From assembly GCF_901686465.1 (NCBI RefSeq), contig NZ_LR594487.1, forward strand, positions 62,001 to 126,000: a stretch of DNA of 64,000 nt, written 5' to 3'. Shown here one piece after another: positions 8,347 to 16,564 of the stretch (positions within the stretch are counted from its first letter, which is position 1; each line of letters begins with the position of its first letter). This DNA is from Halorubrum sp. DM2 (GTDB taxonomy: Archaea; Halobacteriota; Halobacteria; Halobacteriales; Haloferacaceae). The position numbers and the translations under genes were made by a program. Under the pieces are notes generated by a model that was given only the letters and a program-made list of their open reading frames with translations, had not been told where the DNA came from and did no database searches.

Positions 8347-11049
8347 CTATCCGGTGTTCTTCATCCCGGCGGCGATGCCGTTGACGGTGAGCCGCAGGGT
8401 GCGCTCCTCCTCGTCGGTGCGGTGGGTGCGCCCGAGCAGGTTCGCCTGAAGCAGGTTCAGCGGGTCGACGTAGGGGTTCCGGCGGTCGAGGCTCTCTTCG
8501 AGCCACTCGCGGCGGAGCAGTTGGTCGCGACCGCTGATCTCCAAGACGAGTTCACAGCCCCGCTCGTACTCACCGACGAGCTCCGGGAAGAAGCGCTCGC
8601 GGAGGTCGTCGTCGGCCAGGTCGGCGTACTCGGCGGCGATCTCCGGCTCGGTCCGCGCGAGCGCCAGCGAGGCGTTGTCGAGCGTCGTTCGGAAGAACGG
8701 CCACTCGTCGAACATCTCGCGGAGGACCTCCATCCCCTCTTCCTCGCCGACCTCGTCGAGGTAGGCGTCGATGCCGGAGGCGATCGCGTACCAGCCGGGG
8801 AGAATGAGCCGGGTCTGGGTCCACGAGAACACCCACGGGATGGCGCGTAAGTCCTCGACGCTGCGCTCGCCCGACCGGCTCGCGGGCCGGGAGCCGAGGT
8901 TGAGGTTCTCGACGACGCTGATCGGCGTCGCCTGCTCGAAGTACGAGACGAACCCGTCCGTGTTCAACAGGTCGCGGTACGTCTCGCGCGCGGCGGGGGC
9001 CATGACCTCCATCGCCTCCACCCACCGGTCGGGCACGTCCTCGACCGGCTCCTCGTTCGCCTCCTTCCGGGCGCGGATCTGCGCGTCGAGCATCTGTTCG
9101 AGCTCGCGCTCGGCGATCCGCGGGTTGGCGTACTTCTCGGCTATCGCCTCGCCCTGCTCGGTGAACTTCACCTGCCCCGTGACGGTCTCGTTGGGGAGCG
9201 CGAGCAGCGCCTCGTTCATCGGGCCGCCGCCGCGCGAGATGGAGCCACCTCGGCCGTGGAACAGCCGGAGCGTGACCTCCTCCTCGCGGCAGAACCGGGC
9301 GATCCGGCGCTGGTTCTCGTAGAGGTCCCAGTTCGCGGCGAGGAAGCCGTTCTCCTTGTTGGAGTCGGAGTACCCGAGCATCACTTCCTGGACCTCGTCG
9401 CGGGCTTCGAGCGCGGTCGCGTACGCCTCGTTCTCGAAGAGCGTCCCGAGGATGCGCTCGGCACCGTTGAGCGCCGACTCGGTCTCCAGCAGCGGAACGA
9501 CGTCGACCGCGCAGTGGTCGGGCAGGGAGACGACGCCGACCTGATCGGCCAAGAAGAGCACCTCCAGGACGTGGCTCGGCTCCTCCGTCATCGAGATGCA
9601 GTAGGTGTCTATCGCCTGCGGGCCGTACTCGTCCTGCCAGTCCGCGAACGACTCGAACCGCCGGAGGACGCGCTCGGTCGTCTCCGAGACGTCTCCCGGC
9701 TCGTCGAGGTCGACGACGGGGTCCTCCTGAAGGATCGCGTCCGTGAGGAACTCCTGGCGCTCGGACTCGTCCATCCCGCGGTAGTCGACGCCCTCGACGC
9801 CGACCGCCTCGGCGACGGCCTCGGTGTGGTTCTCGCGGTGGTCCCGTAAGTCGAGCGACGCCAGCGTGAGCCCGAACGTGTCGACCTGCCGGCGGAACGG
9901 CTCGACGAACGATTCGAGGACCGACTCCTGTCCGTCGGCGCGCAGCGAGTCGGCGATGACGTCGAGATCGTCGAGGAAGGCGTCGCCGTCGGGGTACTCG
10001 CCGGGTCGGACGTCGTTCACGCGATCGAGCCGCTCGCGCATCAGCCGGAGCTTCTGACGGTACGGCTCGTCCGGGTAGCGCTCGCGGGCCTCCTCGACGA
10101 CGGTCGGGAATCGGTCGGCGTCGGCCGCGAGCGACGCTGCCAACGCGTCGTTATCGCCGTACCGGTCGCCGTCCTGACTCAGCACGGCGGAGAGCCGCTT
10201 ACAGCGGTCGCGGTACTTCTCGACGGCGACCGACCGCTGGCGTTCGAGCGTCTCGTCGGTCACCTCGGGGGTGACGAACGGGTTCCCGTCGCGGTCGGAG
10301 CCGGCCCACGAGCGGAACTCGAAGAGCTTGGGGGAGTCGACGTCGTCGTACTCCTTCGCGATCGTCTCCTCGAACTCCTCGTAGGCGTCGCCGACGACGT
10401 CGAACAGCGTGTTCTCGAGGTACCACTGGACGTTCCGCGCCTCGTCTTCCGGCTCGGGCGCTCGCTGGCGGACCTGCCGGGTGCCCCACAGGCTGGTCAC
10501 CTCGGCGGTGACGTCGCGCCAGACGGCGCGCCGCTCGCGGTCGGTGAGGTTGTGTTCGTCGAGCTCTTCGAGGTGGTTCGCGATGGAGCGGAGCTTGGAC
10601 TTCACCGTCGACCGCCGGGCCTCCGTCGGGTGGGCGGTGAACGTCGGTTCGATGAGCACGTCCGCGAGCAGTTCCTCTAACTCCTCGGCGTCGACGCCCG
10701 CCTCGGCGAACTCGGCGATCGTCGCGTCGAAGGAGTCGTGGAGGGCGGTGCCGTCGTCGGCGTTCCGCACCTCGCGGACGCGCTCGCGCTCCTCGGCGAG
10801 GTTGATGAGTTCGAAGTACGTCGTGAACGCCCGGGCGACGACTTCCTCCCGAGCCGTCGAGAGGTCATCGACGGCCTCGTGGAGGGCGTCGCGGTCCGCG
10901 GCGTCGCCCCGCCGGTACGCGATAGCCGCGTTCCGGAGGGACTCGACCGTCTCGTACGCCTCGGTTGAGGCCTGCGCGGCGAGGACGTCTCCCACCAGCG
11001 CCCCGAGTTCCCGAACGTCCGTCCGCACGTCTCGATTGTGTAGGTCCAT
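8347..11049 (-). CDS. ppc: Phosphoenolpyruvate carboxylase (bacterial-type)
   Basis: 900 aa, the length of the large bacterial/plant-type enzyme and not of the short archaeal PpcA. It carboxylates phosphoenolpyruvate with bicarbonate to give oxaloacetate, refilling the TCA cycle. The catalytic TAHPTEARR (residues 138-146, His140) is present. So are the substrate loop VMLGYSDSNKENG, the glycine-rich FHGRGGSISRGGGP with its catalytic His, and the family-typical C-terminus MKNTG. On the minus strand a TATA-like TTTTTAAC lies about 25 bp upstream of the ATG at 11049. The gene is monocistronic and converges with rps19e. Confidence 0.97.
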   Translation of the reverse strand: MDLHNRDVRTDVRELGALVGDVLAAQASTEAYETVESLRNAAIAYRRGDAADRDALHEAVDDLSTAREEVVARAFTTYFELINLAEERERVREVRNADDGTALHDSFDATIAEFAEAGVDAEELEELLADVLIEPTFTAHPTEARRSTVKSKLRSIANHLEELDEHNLTDRERRAVWRDVTAEVTSLWGTRQVRQRAPEPEDEARNVQWYLENTLFDVVGDAYEEFEETIAKEYDDVDSPKLFEFRSWAGSDRDGNPFVTPEVTDETLERQRSVAVEKYRDRCKRLSAVLSQDGDRYGDNDALAASLAADADRFPTVVEEARERYPDEPYRQKLRLMRERLDRVNDVRPGEYPDGDAFLDDLDVIADSLRADGQESVLESFVEPFRRQVDTFGLTLASLDLRDHRENHTEAVAEAVGVEGVDYRGMDESERQEFLTDAILQEDPVVDLDEPGDVSETTERVLRRFESFADWQDEYGPQAIDTYCISMTEEPSHVLEVLFLADQVGVVSLPDHCAVDVVPLLETESALNGAERILGTLFENEAYATALEARDEVQEVMLGYSDSNKENGFLAANWDLYENQRRIARFCREEEVTLRLFHGRGGSISRGGGPMNEALLALPNETVTGQVKFTEQGEAIAEKYANPRIAERELEQMLDAQIRARKEANEEPVEDVPDRWVEAMEVMAPAARETYRDLLNTDGFVSYFEQATPISVVENLNLGSRPASRSGERSVEDLRAIPWVFSWTQTRLILPGWYAIASGIDAYLDEVGEEEGMEVLREMFDEWPFFRTTLDNASLALARTEPEIAAEYADLADDDLRERFFPELVGEYERGCELVLEISGRDQLLRREWLEESLDRRNPYVDPLNLLQANLLGRTHRTDEEERTLRLTVNGIAAGMKNTG

Positions 11050-11277
11050 ACCACGGATACTCCCGTCGAAGTCGGTTAAAAACCGCGATACGAACGAATG
11101 TTTGCCTCAGTTCCGAGTAAACACCTTCACGATCGTTTCTGTGCGACCGCCGCGGGTGGCCGGTCCGGATCCCCGACGGTGGCCGGTCCGTTCCCGACGA
11201 TGGACGATCCGGATTCCGATCCCCGCCACGAGCGGTCGCGGCGCGACGATTCTCGGCGCGGTGGAGGGTTCGTCACC

Positions 11278-11286
11278 CTTTTTACC
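11278..11286 (+). promoter_or_regulatory. TATA box of the Rieske gene
   Basis: CTTTTTACC centred about 26 bp upstream of the ATG at 11308. This spacing decides the start and excludes the much longer open frame that begins at 11098. Confidence 0.55.
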
Positions 11287-11307
11287 GATCCAACCGCAGA
11301 ACCGAGT

Positions 11308-12153
11308 ATGAGTGCGTCCGACAAGTATCCGTCAGAGTCCGGGCGGCGACGCTTCGTGAAGGGCGTCGTCGGCGGCGCGGCCCTCGCGGGGGTCGGCGCG
11401 ATGGGGTCGGCGACCGTGAACACCCTGACGACCGCCGGCGGCGTCGGCGGCGGGTCGACGATCGCGAAGACGATCGCCCACACCGGCGGTCCCGCGCCCC
11501 GCGGTCTCCCGCAGATCCCGGTTCGCGTCACCGATGACGGGTACATCGAGGGCATCTGGCCCGAGACGACGACCGTCACGCAGGAGGGACAGGAGATCGA
11601 GGTCGCCCAACAGGAGCTCGGCGACAGCGGCGTCACCTACTCTGGCGCGTGGTTCCAGTACTGCGGCGTCGAGTCGCAGGAGAACGTCCAGCCGAACTTC
11701 GAGTCGGACAACCTGTTCCGCGCCGCGAGCGGCCCGCCGTACGACTGGCAGTCGGAGACGTACTCGGGCGGCGACCGGATCCACATCGACGACTTCGAGG
11801 ACTACACCGAGTGGGGCAACGGGATCGGCAGCGACGGGGTCGGCAAGCCGGCGTCGGTGACGTGGCGCTCCGAGGACGCCGACACCAACCTCAACGCGGT
11901 CGTCATCCGCTCGCCGGAGATCGAGGAGGCGGCCCAGAACGACGCGTGGCTTCAGGCGTCGACCGACCAGGGGTTCATGGCGTACCTCAACGTCTGTACC
12001 CACTTCTGTTGTATCCCGGGCTACAAGGTGTTAGACGAGTCCGCCCGCTACGACGCCGCGGACGGGACGTACTGCGTCTGTCACCAGTCGGTGTACGACC
12101 CGTTCGTCATCGAGGAAGCGCTGTTCATCGCGCGGCCCCGTCCCGACGAGTAA
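11308..12153 (+). CDS. Tat-exported Rieske [2Fe-2S] protein
   Basis: 281 aa. The N-terminus has a twin-arginine motif (GRRRFVKG) and a hydrophobic stretch to about residue 37, so it is exported folded and probably anchored in the membrane with its cluster outside. Cluster ligands lie in CTHFCCIPGYK and CVCHQSVYDPF near residues 230-275, the haloarchaeal variant of the C-x-H / C-x2-H Rieske pair. It would be the iron-sulfur subunit of a menaquinol-oxidising (bc-like) complex. No cytochrome b gene is adjacent, so the complex must be encoded elsewhere or the protein has another partner. The following small gene begins 91 bp downstream. Confidence 0.88.
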   Translation: MSASDKYPSESGRRRFVKGVVGGAALAGVGAMGSATVNTLTTAGGVGGGSTIAKTIAHTGGPAPRGLPQIPVRVTDDGYIEGIWPETTTVTQEGQEIEVAQQELGDSGVTYSGAWFQYCGVESQENVQPNFESDNLFRAASGPPYDWQSETYSGGDRIHIDDFEDYTEWGNGIGSDGVGKPASVTWRSEDADTNLNAVVIRSPEIEEAAQNDAWLQASTDQGFMAYLNVCTHFCCIPGYKVLDESARYDAADGTYCVCHQSVYDPFVIEEALFIARPRPDE

Positions 12154-12244
12154 CCGCGACCGCCTGCTTTCGATTTTCTTCCTCCCACAGTCGTCCCGCG
12201 AGGACCGTCGTCGCGCTTTTCACGCCGCTCGTCCGAGGGACGGT

Positions 12245-12580
12245 ATGAGCGACGACACCTCCGCGGACGCCGACGCGTCGGCGAGCGACGACTTCGAGAC
12301 GGAACTCGCCCGCGCCCGCGACCTCCTCGACGGCGACGACATCGACGCGGTCCACGTCGGCGTCGTCCGCGACGGCGAGGTCGACACCACCTTCGCCCAG
12401 CGCACCGACGACGACCCCGACGGTGCCGGGCTCCGGGCGCTCGCGCTGCTCGCCGCACACGTCAGGCTGGTCGCGGCCGAGGCCGGCGTTGAGCCGTCGA
12501 CGGTCGCCGGCGACGCCGCGACGCTCGCGGGACAGGTCGAACAGATTCCGACGGAGACCGACCAGATCCCCGACGAGTAG
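12245..12580 (+). CDS. Conserved haloarchaeal hypothetical protein
   Basis: 111 aa, very acidic and soluble. A disordered N-terminus of about 15 residues precedes a small alpha/beta domain (a VHVGVVRDGEVDTTF strand pair, then the helix LRALALLAAHVRLVAAEAGV). No catalytic motif or membrane segment is visible and I do not recognise a function. A T-rich GCTTTTCACG about 27 bp upstream of the ATG may be its TATA region, so it may be transcribed apart from the Rieske gene. It converges with the minus-strand block that follows. Confidence 0.65.
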   Translation: MSDDTSADADASASDDFETELARARDLLDGDDIDAVHVGVVRDGEVDTTFAQRTDDDPDGAGLRALALLAAHVRLVAAEAGVEPSTVAGDAATLAGQVEQIPTETDQIPDE

Positions 12581-12593
12581 CCCTGCCGTCCGG

Positions 12594-13118
12594 TCACTCG
12601 GCAGACCCGTCGCGGTCGTCGGCCCGGATCCGGCGGAGCTGATGGGTCACGCCCGCGAGCGCGACGAACAGGACCGCGAGGTTGAACACCGCTAGCGCGA
12701 CCGACTGGTACGCCGAGTCGAACCAGATCCGGATCGCGTTGCCGGACTGGCTGTAGAACCCCCAGCCGGCGACCACCGCGAGCAGCGACAGCGCCGCGAG
12801 ACCGACGCGGTCGAGCAGCCCGCGGAGGTCGTCGGTCGAGAGCCGGTCGGTTCCCGAGCCGTCAGACTCGGCGTCGCGGTCCGTCTCGGCGCGGTCGGAG
12901 GCGGTCGCCGTGCGGTCGGAGGCGGTCGTCGTGCGGTCGGTGGCGGTCGTCGTGCGGTCGGTGGCGGTCGTCGTGCGGTCGGTGTCGTCGGTCATGGGCT
13001 GTGGATCGTGGGTCGGGTCGGTCGCGGGGTCGCCGTTCGCGGGACGGGCGGAGTCGTCGTTCGCGTCGGGGGTCTCCGGTTCGTCGGCCGCGTCGCGGCC
13101 GCGCTCCTCGTCGGTCAT
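12594..13118 (-). CDS. Membrane protein with TDRTTTA heptad repeats
   Basis: 174 aa. The N-terminal 95 residues are disordered and acidic and contain about five tandem heptads of the form TDRTTTA/SDRTATA (roughly residues 44-78). Two membrane segments follow (about 107-125 and 139-160), and a basic tail ends the protein. A downstream Met at the head of the repeats is an alternative start. Its start codon overlaps the stop of the upstream 338-aa gene by four bases (ATGA), so the two are co-transcribed and probably translationally coupled. Function is unknown; the location in the membrane next to a sorted surface protein suggests an envelope role. Confidence 0.62.
   Translation of the reverse strand: MTDEERGRDAADEPETPDANDDSARPANGDPATDPTHDPQPMTDDTDRTTTATDRTTTATDRTTTASDRTATASDRAETDRDAESDGSGTDRLSTDDLRGLLDRVGLAALSLLAVVAGWGFYSQSGNAIRIWFDSAYQSVALAVFNLAVLFVALAGVTHQLRRIRADDRDGSAE
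12889..12993 (-). repeat. Five 21-bp tandem units inside a coding region
   Basis: Five consecutive 21-bp units of the form GTGCGGTCGG(T/A)GGCGGTCGTC on the plus strand, each encoding one Thr/Asp/Arg-rich heptad on the minus strand. The outer units (12889-12909 and 12973-12993) are degenerate and the inner ones nearly identical, which suggests recent expansion by slippage. Confidence 0.8.
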
Positions 13119-14131
13119 CGCCGCCTCCGCGCCGTCAGGGCCGCGACGACGAGCGCGACGAGCGCGACGGCCGGACCGAAGCCGGGGGCCGAGTCGTCGC
13201 TGGCGCTCGGGTCCCGCGAGCCGTCGTCGCCGGCGTCGTCGCGCCCGGCACCGCCTTCACCGCGCTCGAAGTCCTCGACGGAGAACTCCACGTCGCGGAC
13301 GGTCTGGTTCGCGCTGATCGTCTCTCGGGGGTTCAGGTTCGCGACGCCCTGCGTCTCGTCGACGAGCACGTCGTCGTCGAACAGCGCGGCGTCGACGTAG
13401 TAGTTGTACCCGTCGGGCACCTCGACGGTGGCGGTCACGGTGTCGGTCCGACCGGGGCGGACGGCCCCGACCGTCTCCGTCGCCTCCGCGGCGATCACGT
13501 TCGAGTCCGCCTGCCGGAGGTACAGCCGGAGGTCGACGTCCTCCGAGGCCTCGTCGCCGCGGTTCGTCACCGAGACGGAGACCGACAGCGTCGCCGTCTC
13601 GTTGTCGGCGTCGGCGACGCTCACCGCGACGGTCGGCCAGACCGCGCCGTCGGTGAAGCCGACCCGCGTGTCCGCGTAGTCGGGCGTGAGCGCCGCGACG
13701 CCGGCGATCCGGGTGGTCCGGCTCGTGCGGCGTTCGCCGTCCGCGAAGACCACCGTCTCGATCCGGTACCCGCCCTCGCGCTCGACGGTGACGGTGCCGT
13801 TGACGGTGCGTTCGCCCTCGAAGTCGACGTCGCCGACGTCGACCGTCGTCTCGTCGACGAGGAGGCCGGACTCGCTGCCGATCGCCCGGTGGCGGACGGT
13901 GACGTTCTCGACCGTCGAGCCGCGGTGTTCGAGGTCGGTTCCGAGGCGGAGTTCCGCAGTCTCGCCCCGGACCTCGCCCGGTGCGACGGTCGCGCCGGCG
14001 ATGTCGATCCGGCCGGGCGGCTCGTCGGTCTCGCGCGGGTCGGTGAGGGCGTCGGGCGCGGCGACCGCGCCGACCGCGCCCGCGACGAGGAGCGCGGCCG
14101 CGGCCGCCAGGAGGGCCGTGCGGGTGTCCAT
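13115..14131 (-). CDS. PGF-CTERM surface protein with beta-sandwich domains
   Basis: 338 aa. It has an N-terminal Sec-type signal (LLAAAAALLVAGAVGAVAAP) and a large extracellular part built of CARDB/Ig-like beta repeats, for example TLSVSVSVTNRGDEASEDVD. At the end come an acidic linker and a tripartite tail, SAPGFGP, a hydrophobic helix and RRRR. That tail is a PGF-CTERM signal, which haloarchaea process with archaeosortase A and replace with a lipid anchor. The protein is therefore probably displayed on the cell surface. The downstream TDR-repeat membrane gene overlaps its stop by four bases. Binding partner or substrate is unknown. Confidence 0.75.
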   Translation of the reverse strand: MDTRTALLAAAAALLVAGAVGAVAAPDALTDPRETDEPPGRIDIAGATVAPGEVRGETAELRLGTDLEHRGSTVENVTVRHRAIGSESGLLVDETTVDVGDVDFEGERTVNGTVTVEREGGYRIETVVFADGERRTSRTTRIAGVAALTPDYADTRVGFTDGAVWPTVAVSVADADNETATLSVSVSVTNRGDEASEDVDLRLYLRQADSNVIAAEATETVGAVRPGRTDTVTATVEVPDGYNYYVDAALFDDDVLVDETQGVANLNPRETISANQTVRDVEFSVEDFERGEGGAGRDDAGDDGSRDPSASDDSAPGFGPAVALVALVVAALTARRRR

Positions 14132-14200
14132 ACGCGACCTCTCTCAAGCCCGATATAAGTGCTTTGTCCGGCGTTCGGTTCGAGGCGTCCGAAACAGCGT

Positions 14201-14731
14201 TCAGAGAACCCGATACCGCCCGTTCGACTCGGTCACTTCCCCGCGGCGCGCGAGGCGCGTCAGGATCTCGCGGGCCGCCTCGGCGGGCACGCCGTCGGTC
14301 GCGGCGCGCTCTACGACCGCCGCCTCGGTGGGGTCGTCGACCGCCTCGACCGCGTCGCGGACGACCTGGGTGCGGCTTCGGGAGCTGCCTCCGCCCCCCT
14401 CGGCGCGCGAGGCGGCCTCGTCGACCGCGTCGGCGTCGATGCCGGCCGATTCGAGGTACTCGCGGTCGTCGATCCCGGACTCCTCGACGGCGACTTCGAG
14501 CTCCGAGACGTGGTCGACCTCCGCGAACGCGGCGCTGTCCCCCCGCTTCTTCGCGAGCAGTGCGGACCGCGCCTCCTGTGCGGCCGCGCGGTCGTCGGAC
14601 TCGAAGAAGTGCTTGAGCTTGGCGGTTTGGTGGGTCTTGCCGCACCGCGAGCACTTTGCCGTCTCGCTCGTCCTCGGATCGCGAACCAGCCACATATTGG
14701 CGCACTCGTTGCAGCCGACGACCGCGTACAT
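14201..14731 (-). CDS. DUF5817 zinc-ribbon / winged-helix protein
   Basis: 176 aa. An N-terminal zinc ribbon is clear: C7-x2-C10 (VGCNECANMW) and C27-x2-C30 (AKCSRCGKTH). It is followed by KLKHFFESDDRAAAQEARSA, a helical middle, and a C-terminal domain near residues 115-176 that looks like a winged helix (AREILTRLARRGEVTESNGRYRVL). This fits the haloarchaeal DUF5817 family. A nucleic-acid-binding role is inferred from the zinc ribbon plus winged helix; no function has been assigned to the family that I know of. The gene stands alone, with the leader of repeat element A just upstream of its start. Confidence 0.8.
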   Translation of the reverse strand: MYAVVGCNECANMWLVRDPRTSETAKCSRCGKTHQTAKLKHFFESDDRAAAQEARSALLAKKRGDSAAFAEVDHVSELEVAVEESGIDDREYLESAGIDADAVDEAASRAEGGGGSSRSRTQVVRDAVEAVDDPTEAAVVERAATDGVPAEAAREILTRLARRGEVTESNGRYRVL

Positions 14732-14801
14732 ACGCTCCGGTTCGTCGGCCCCGAATTTGAACCCTCGGCTGTACGTCGTCGTACTCGGTGTAACGGAGAT
14801 C

Positions 14802-14954
14802 GCCGAAGCCCCAGCCGCTCGCTACGACGAAGTCGCTACAGAGAACACGACTGCCGAAGCCCCAGCCGCTCGCTACGACGAAGTCGCTACAGAGAACACG
14901 ACTGCCGAAGCCCCAGCCGCTCGCTACGACGAAGTCGCTACAGAGAACACGACT
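14802..14954 (+). repeat. Three perfect 51-bp tandem units
   Basis: Three identical 51-bp units start at 14802, 14853 and 14904. Each begins GCCGAAGCCCCAGCCG and continues CTCGCTACGACGAAGTCGC and then TACAGAGAACACGACT. A fourth begins at 14955 but turns after 17 bases into the core of element A. The unit is therefore the leader of the element, amplified in tandem. It lacks the repeat-spacer pattern of CRISPR. Confidence 0.92.
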
Positions 14955-15201
14955 GCCGAAGCCCCAGCCGCGAGGCGGGCGCACGCTCGCTGCGGTCCTC
15001 GGTCACTCGCTGCGCTCGTTCCCTGCGGTCCTTGCGTCCCCTGCGCCCGCCTCGCGGCTGCCCCTTCGATTCCCGCCCCGCCCCGCACCGCACAGCACCT
15101 CACGCCTCCCCAGCCTCGTCGGTCGCCGTCGCTTCGCTCGGCGACCGACTCCCTCGCGCGGTGCTGCTCGCGGGCCGGTGGCCCGCTCGCAGGCACGCGC
15201 C
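14955..15201 (+). repeat. Structured intergenic element, copy A
   Basis: This is one of four related elements (others at 20145-20399, 44943-45239 and 55282-55535). It opens with GCCGAAGCCCCAGC and contains three hairpins. Stem 1: 14968-14983 with 15042-15057, 16 bp perfect. Stem 2: 15118-15128 with 15139-15149, 11 bp perfect. Stem 3: 15170-15176 with 15180-15186, 7 bp with a 3-base loop. Between stems 1 and 2 is the conserved CCCCTTCGATTCCCGCCC and CACCTCACGCCTCCCCAGCC. The arms differ from the other copies but stay complementary. It ends 27 bp from the stop codon of the convergent inositol-phosphatase-family gene. Confidence 0.9.
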
Positions 15202-15228
15202 GTCGATACTTTACGCAAATAGCCGCTC

Positions 15229-16101
15229 TCAGTCCGGGTCCTCGATAGCTCGGGCGGCAGCGAGTACCTCGTCGTGGAGGTCGCCGTTCGAGGCCACCAG
15301 CCCGGTCGAGTCGTGCCGCCACCGGTTCCCGTCCAGATCCGTCACGCGCCCGCCGGCCTGCCGGATGGCGAACACGCCCGCGACGGTGTCCCACGGGTTC
15401 GCACGCAGGTTCGTGATCGTCCCCTCGAACCCGCCGGCGGCGACCGTGGGCAACACGACCTGGGCCGCGCCGAGTCGGCGCATGTCGGAGAAGCGGGAGA
15501 CGATCGCCTCGCACGCGCGGGCGTACTCGTCGCGGGCGTCGTGGTCCCACCAGATCGTCGGGTCGACGACGGCCCGACGGGGATCGCTCACGTCGCTGAC
15601 CGCGATCGGGTCGCCGTTGCGGAACGCGCCCTCCGGCGTCGCGGTGTAGACGTCGCCGAGCGCGGGCGCGACGATCGCGGCCGCGACCGGTTCGCCGTCG
15701 ACGACGGCCGCGACCGCGGTGGCCCAGACGGGGATGTCGCGGACGTAGTTGTGCGTGCCGTCGATGGGGTCTATCACCCACGCCGCGCCCTCGTCGGGGA
15801 CGGTCTTGCGCTCGTCTTCCTCCTCGCCGACGACCGCGTCGTCCGGGAACGTCTCGCGGATCGCCTCGATGACCCTGCGCTGGGCCGCGCGGTCCGCCTC
15901 GGTGACCACGTCGTCCTCGCCTTTCGTCTCCACGTCGATGTCGCTCCGGAAGTGTTCGTTCGCGAGCGCCGCGCCCGCCCGTGCCGCCTCCTCCGCGACG
16001 GCGGCGCGCTCGTCGATGTCGTCGGCGCGGTCGGCGGGAGCGGGGACCTCGTCGGCGACGCCTTCGCCGAGGCGGTCGCCGCGCTCGTCTGTGTCGGTCA
16101 T
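15229..16101 (-). CDS. Inositol monophosphatase / FBPase-family phosphatase
   Basis: 290 aa. The metal-binding motifs of the family are present: GEEED (near residue 92), WVIDPIDGTHNYV (near 108) and NPWDTVAG (near 240). This is a Mg2+-dependent, Li+-sensitive sugar or inositol phosphate phosphatase fold. Archaeal members often act on fructose-1,6-bisphosphate as well as inositol phosphates, so the substrate is open. The N-terminal 30 residues are an acidic extension. The stop codon faces repeat element A. The gene appears monocistronic. Confidence 0.88.
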   Translation of the reverse strand: MTDTDERGDRLGEGVADEVPAPADRADDIDERAAVAEEAARAGAALANEHFRSDIDVETKGEDDVVTEADRAAQRRVIEAIRETFPDDAVVGEEEDERKTVPDEGAAWVIDPIDGTHNYVRDIPVWATAVAAVVDGEPVAAAIVAPALGDVYTATPEGAFRNGDPIAVSDVSDPRRAVVDPTIWWDHDARDEYARACEAIVSRFSDMRRLGAAQVVLPTVAAGGFEGTITNLRANPWDTVAGVFAIRQAGGRVTDLDGNRWRHDSTGLVASNGDLHDEVLAAARAIEDPD

Positions 16102-16240
16102 GGCCCCGATCGGCCCCCCGGACGCCTATAAACGTCGATCCGGTCGCCGAAACGGGACGACTCCCGCGGCGGCGCTCGTCGGCGGCGACGAGCGCGCCGC
16201 TCCCGATCCGTCGAAGTTAACTCAATTCCGAATCCGAGTA

Positions 16241-16250
16241 CACTTAAGTG
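16241..16250 (+). promoter_or_regulatory. TATA-like palindrome upstream of 16273
   Basis: CACTTAAGTG, a perfect 10-bp palindrome containing the likely TATA core, is centred 27 bp upstream of the ATG at 16273. Confidence 0.45.
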
Positions 16251-16272
16251 GGTCGCGGTCGGATGGCATTGT

Positions 16273-16530
16273 ATGGAACCCGAGGAAGCGGTCCGTCAGC
16301 TGGAATACACTATCGACGCCTCGCTCGACGACGTCGGACAGCGCGCCGCTGCGAGCTACCGGCCCACCTTCGAGCGGGTGGCCGAGCGCGCGGACGGGAG
16401 CGCCGTGTACGAGCTGGCCTGCCAGCTCGCCGCGACCGTCGCCGACGGCGAACGACCGAGTCCCGCGGCCGCGAACCGGCGGGCCGAGCGCGTGCTCGAC
16501 GACTTGGCGTACACTGACGGCGGGGAGTGA
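16273..16530 (+). CDS. Small helical haloarchaeal protein
   Basis: 85 aa, predicted all-helical and acidic, with no cysteine cluster or membrane segment. A TATA-like element 27 bp upstream supports the ATG. I do not recognise the family; the pattern (EPEEAVRQLEYTIDASLDDV) looks like a conserved haloarchaeal small protein. It converges with the beta-CASP nuclease gene, leaving 34 bp between stops. Confidence 0.6.
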   Translation: MEPEEAVRQLEYTIDASLDDVGQRAAASYRPTFERVAERADGSAVYELACQLAATVADGERPSPAAANRRAERVLDDLAYTDGGE

Positions 16531-16564
16531 GGTTTTGCCGCGCCACTAACGCACCGCCGCCGCG

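Noticed and set aside
11098-11307. N-terminal extension of the Rieske protein
   Set aside because: It contains the TATA box at 11278-11286 and would place the Tat signal internally.
14802-14954. CRISPR array
   Set aside because: The three 51-bp units are directly contiguous without spacers and run into the core of a dispersed repeat. No cas gene is near.
15061-15110. tRNA gene
   Set aside because: Only a T-loop-like stretch is present; there is no acceptor stem, D arm or anticodon arm, and the same box occurs in all four elements.
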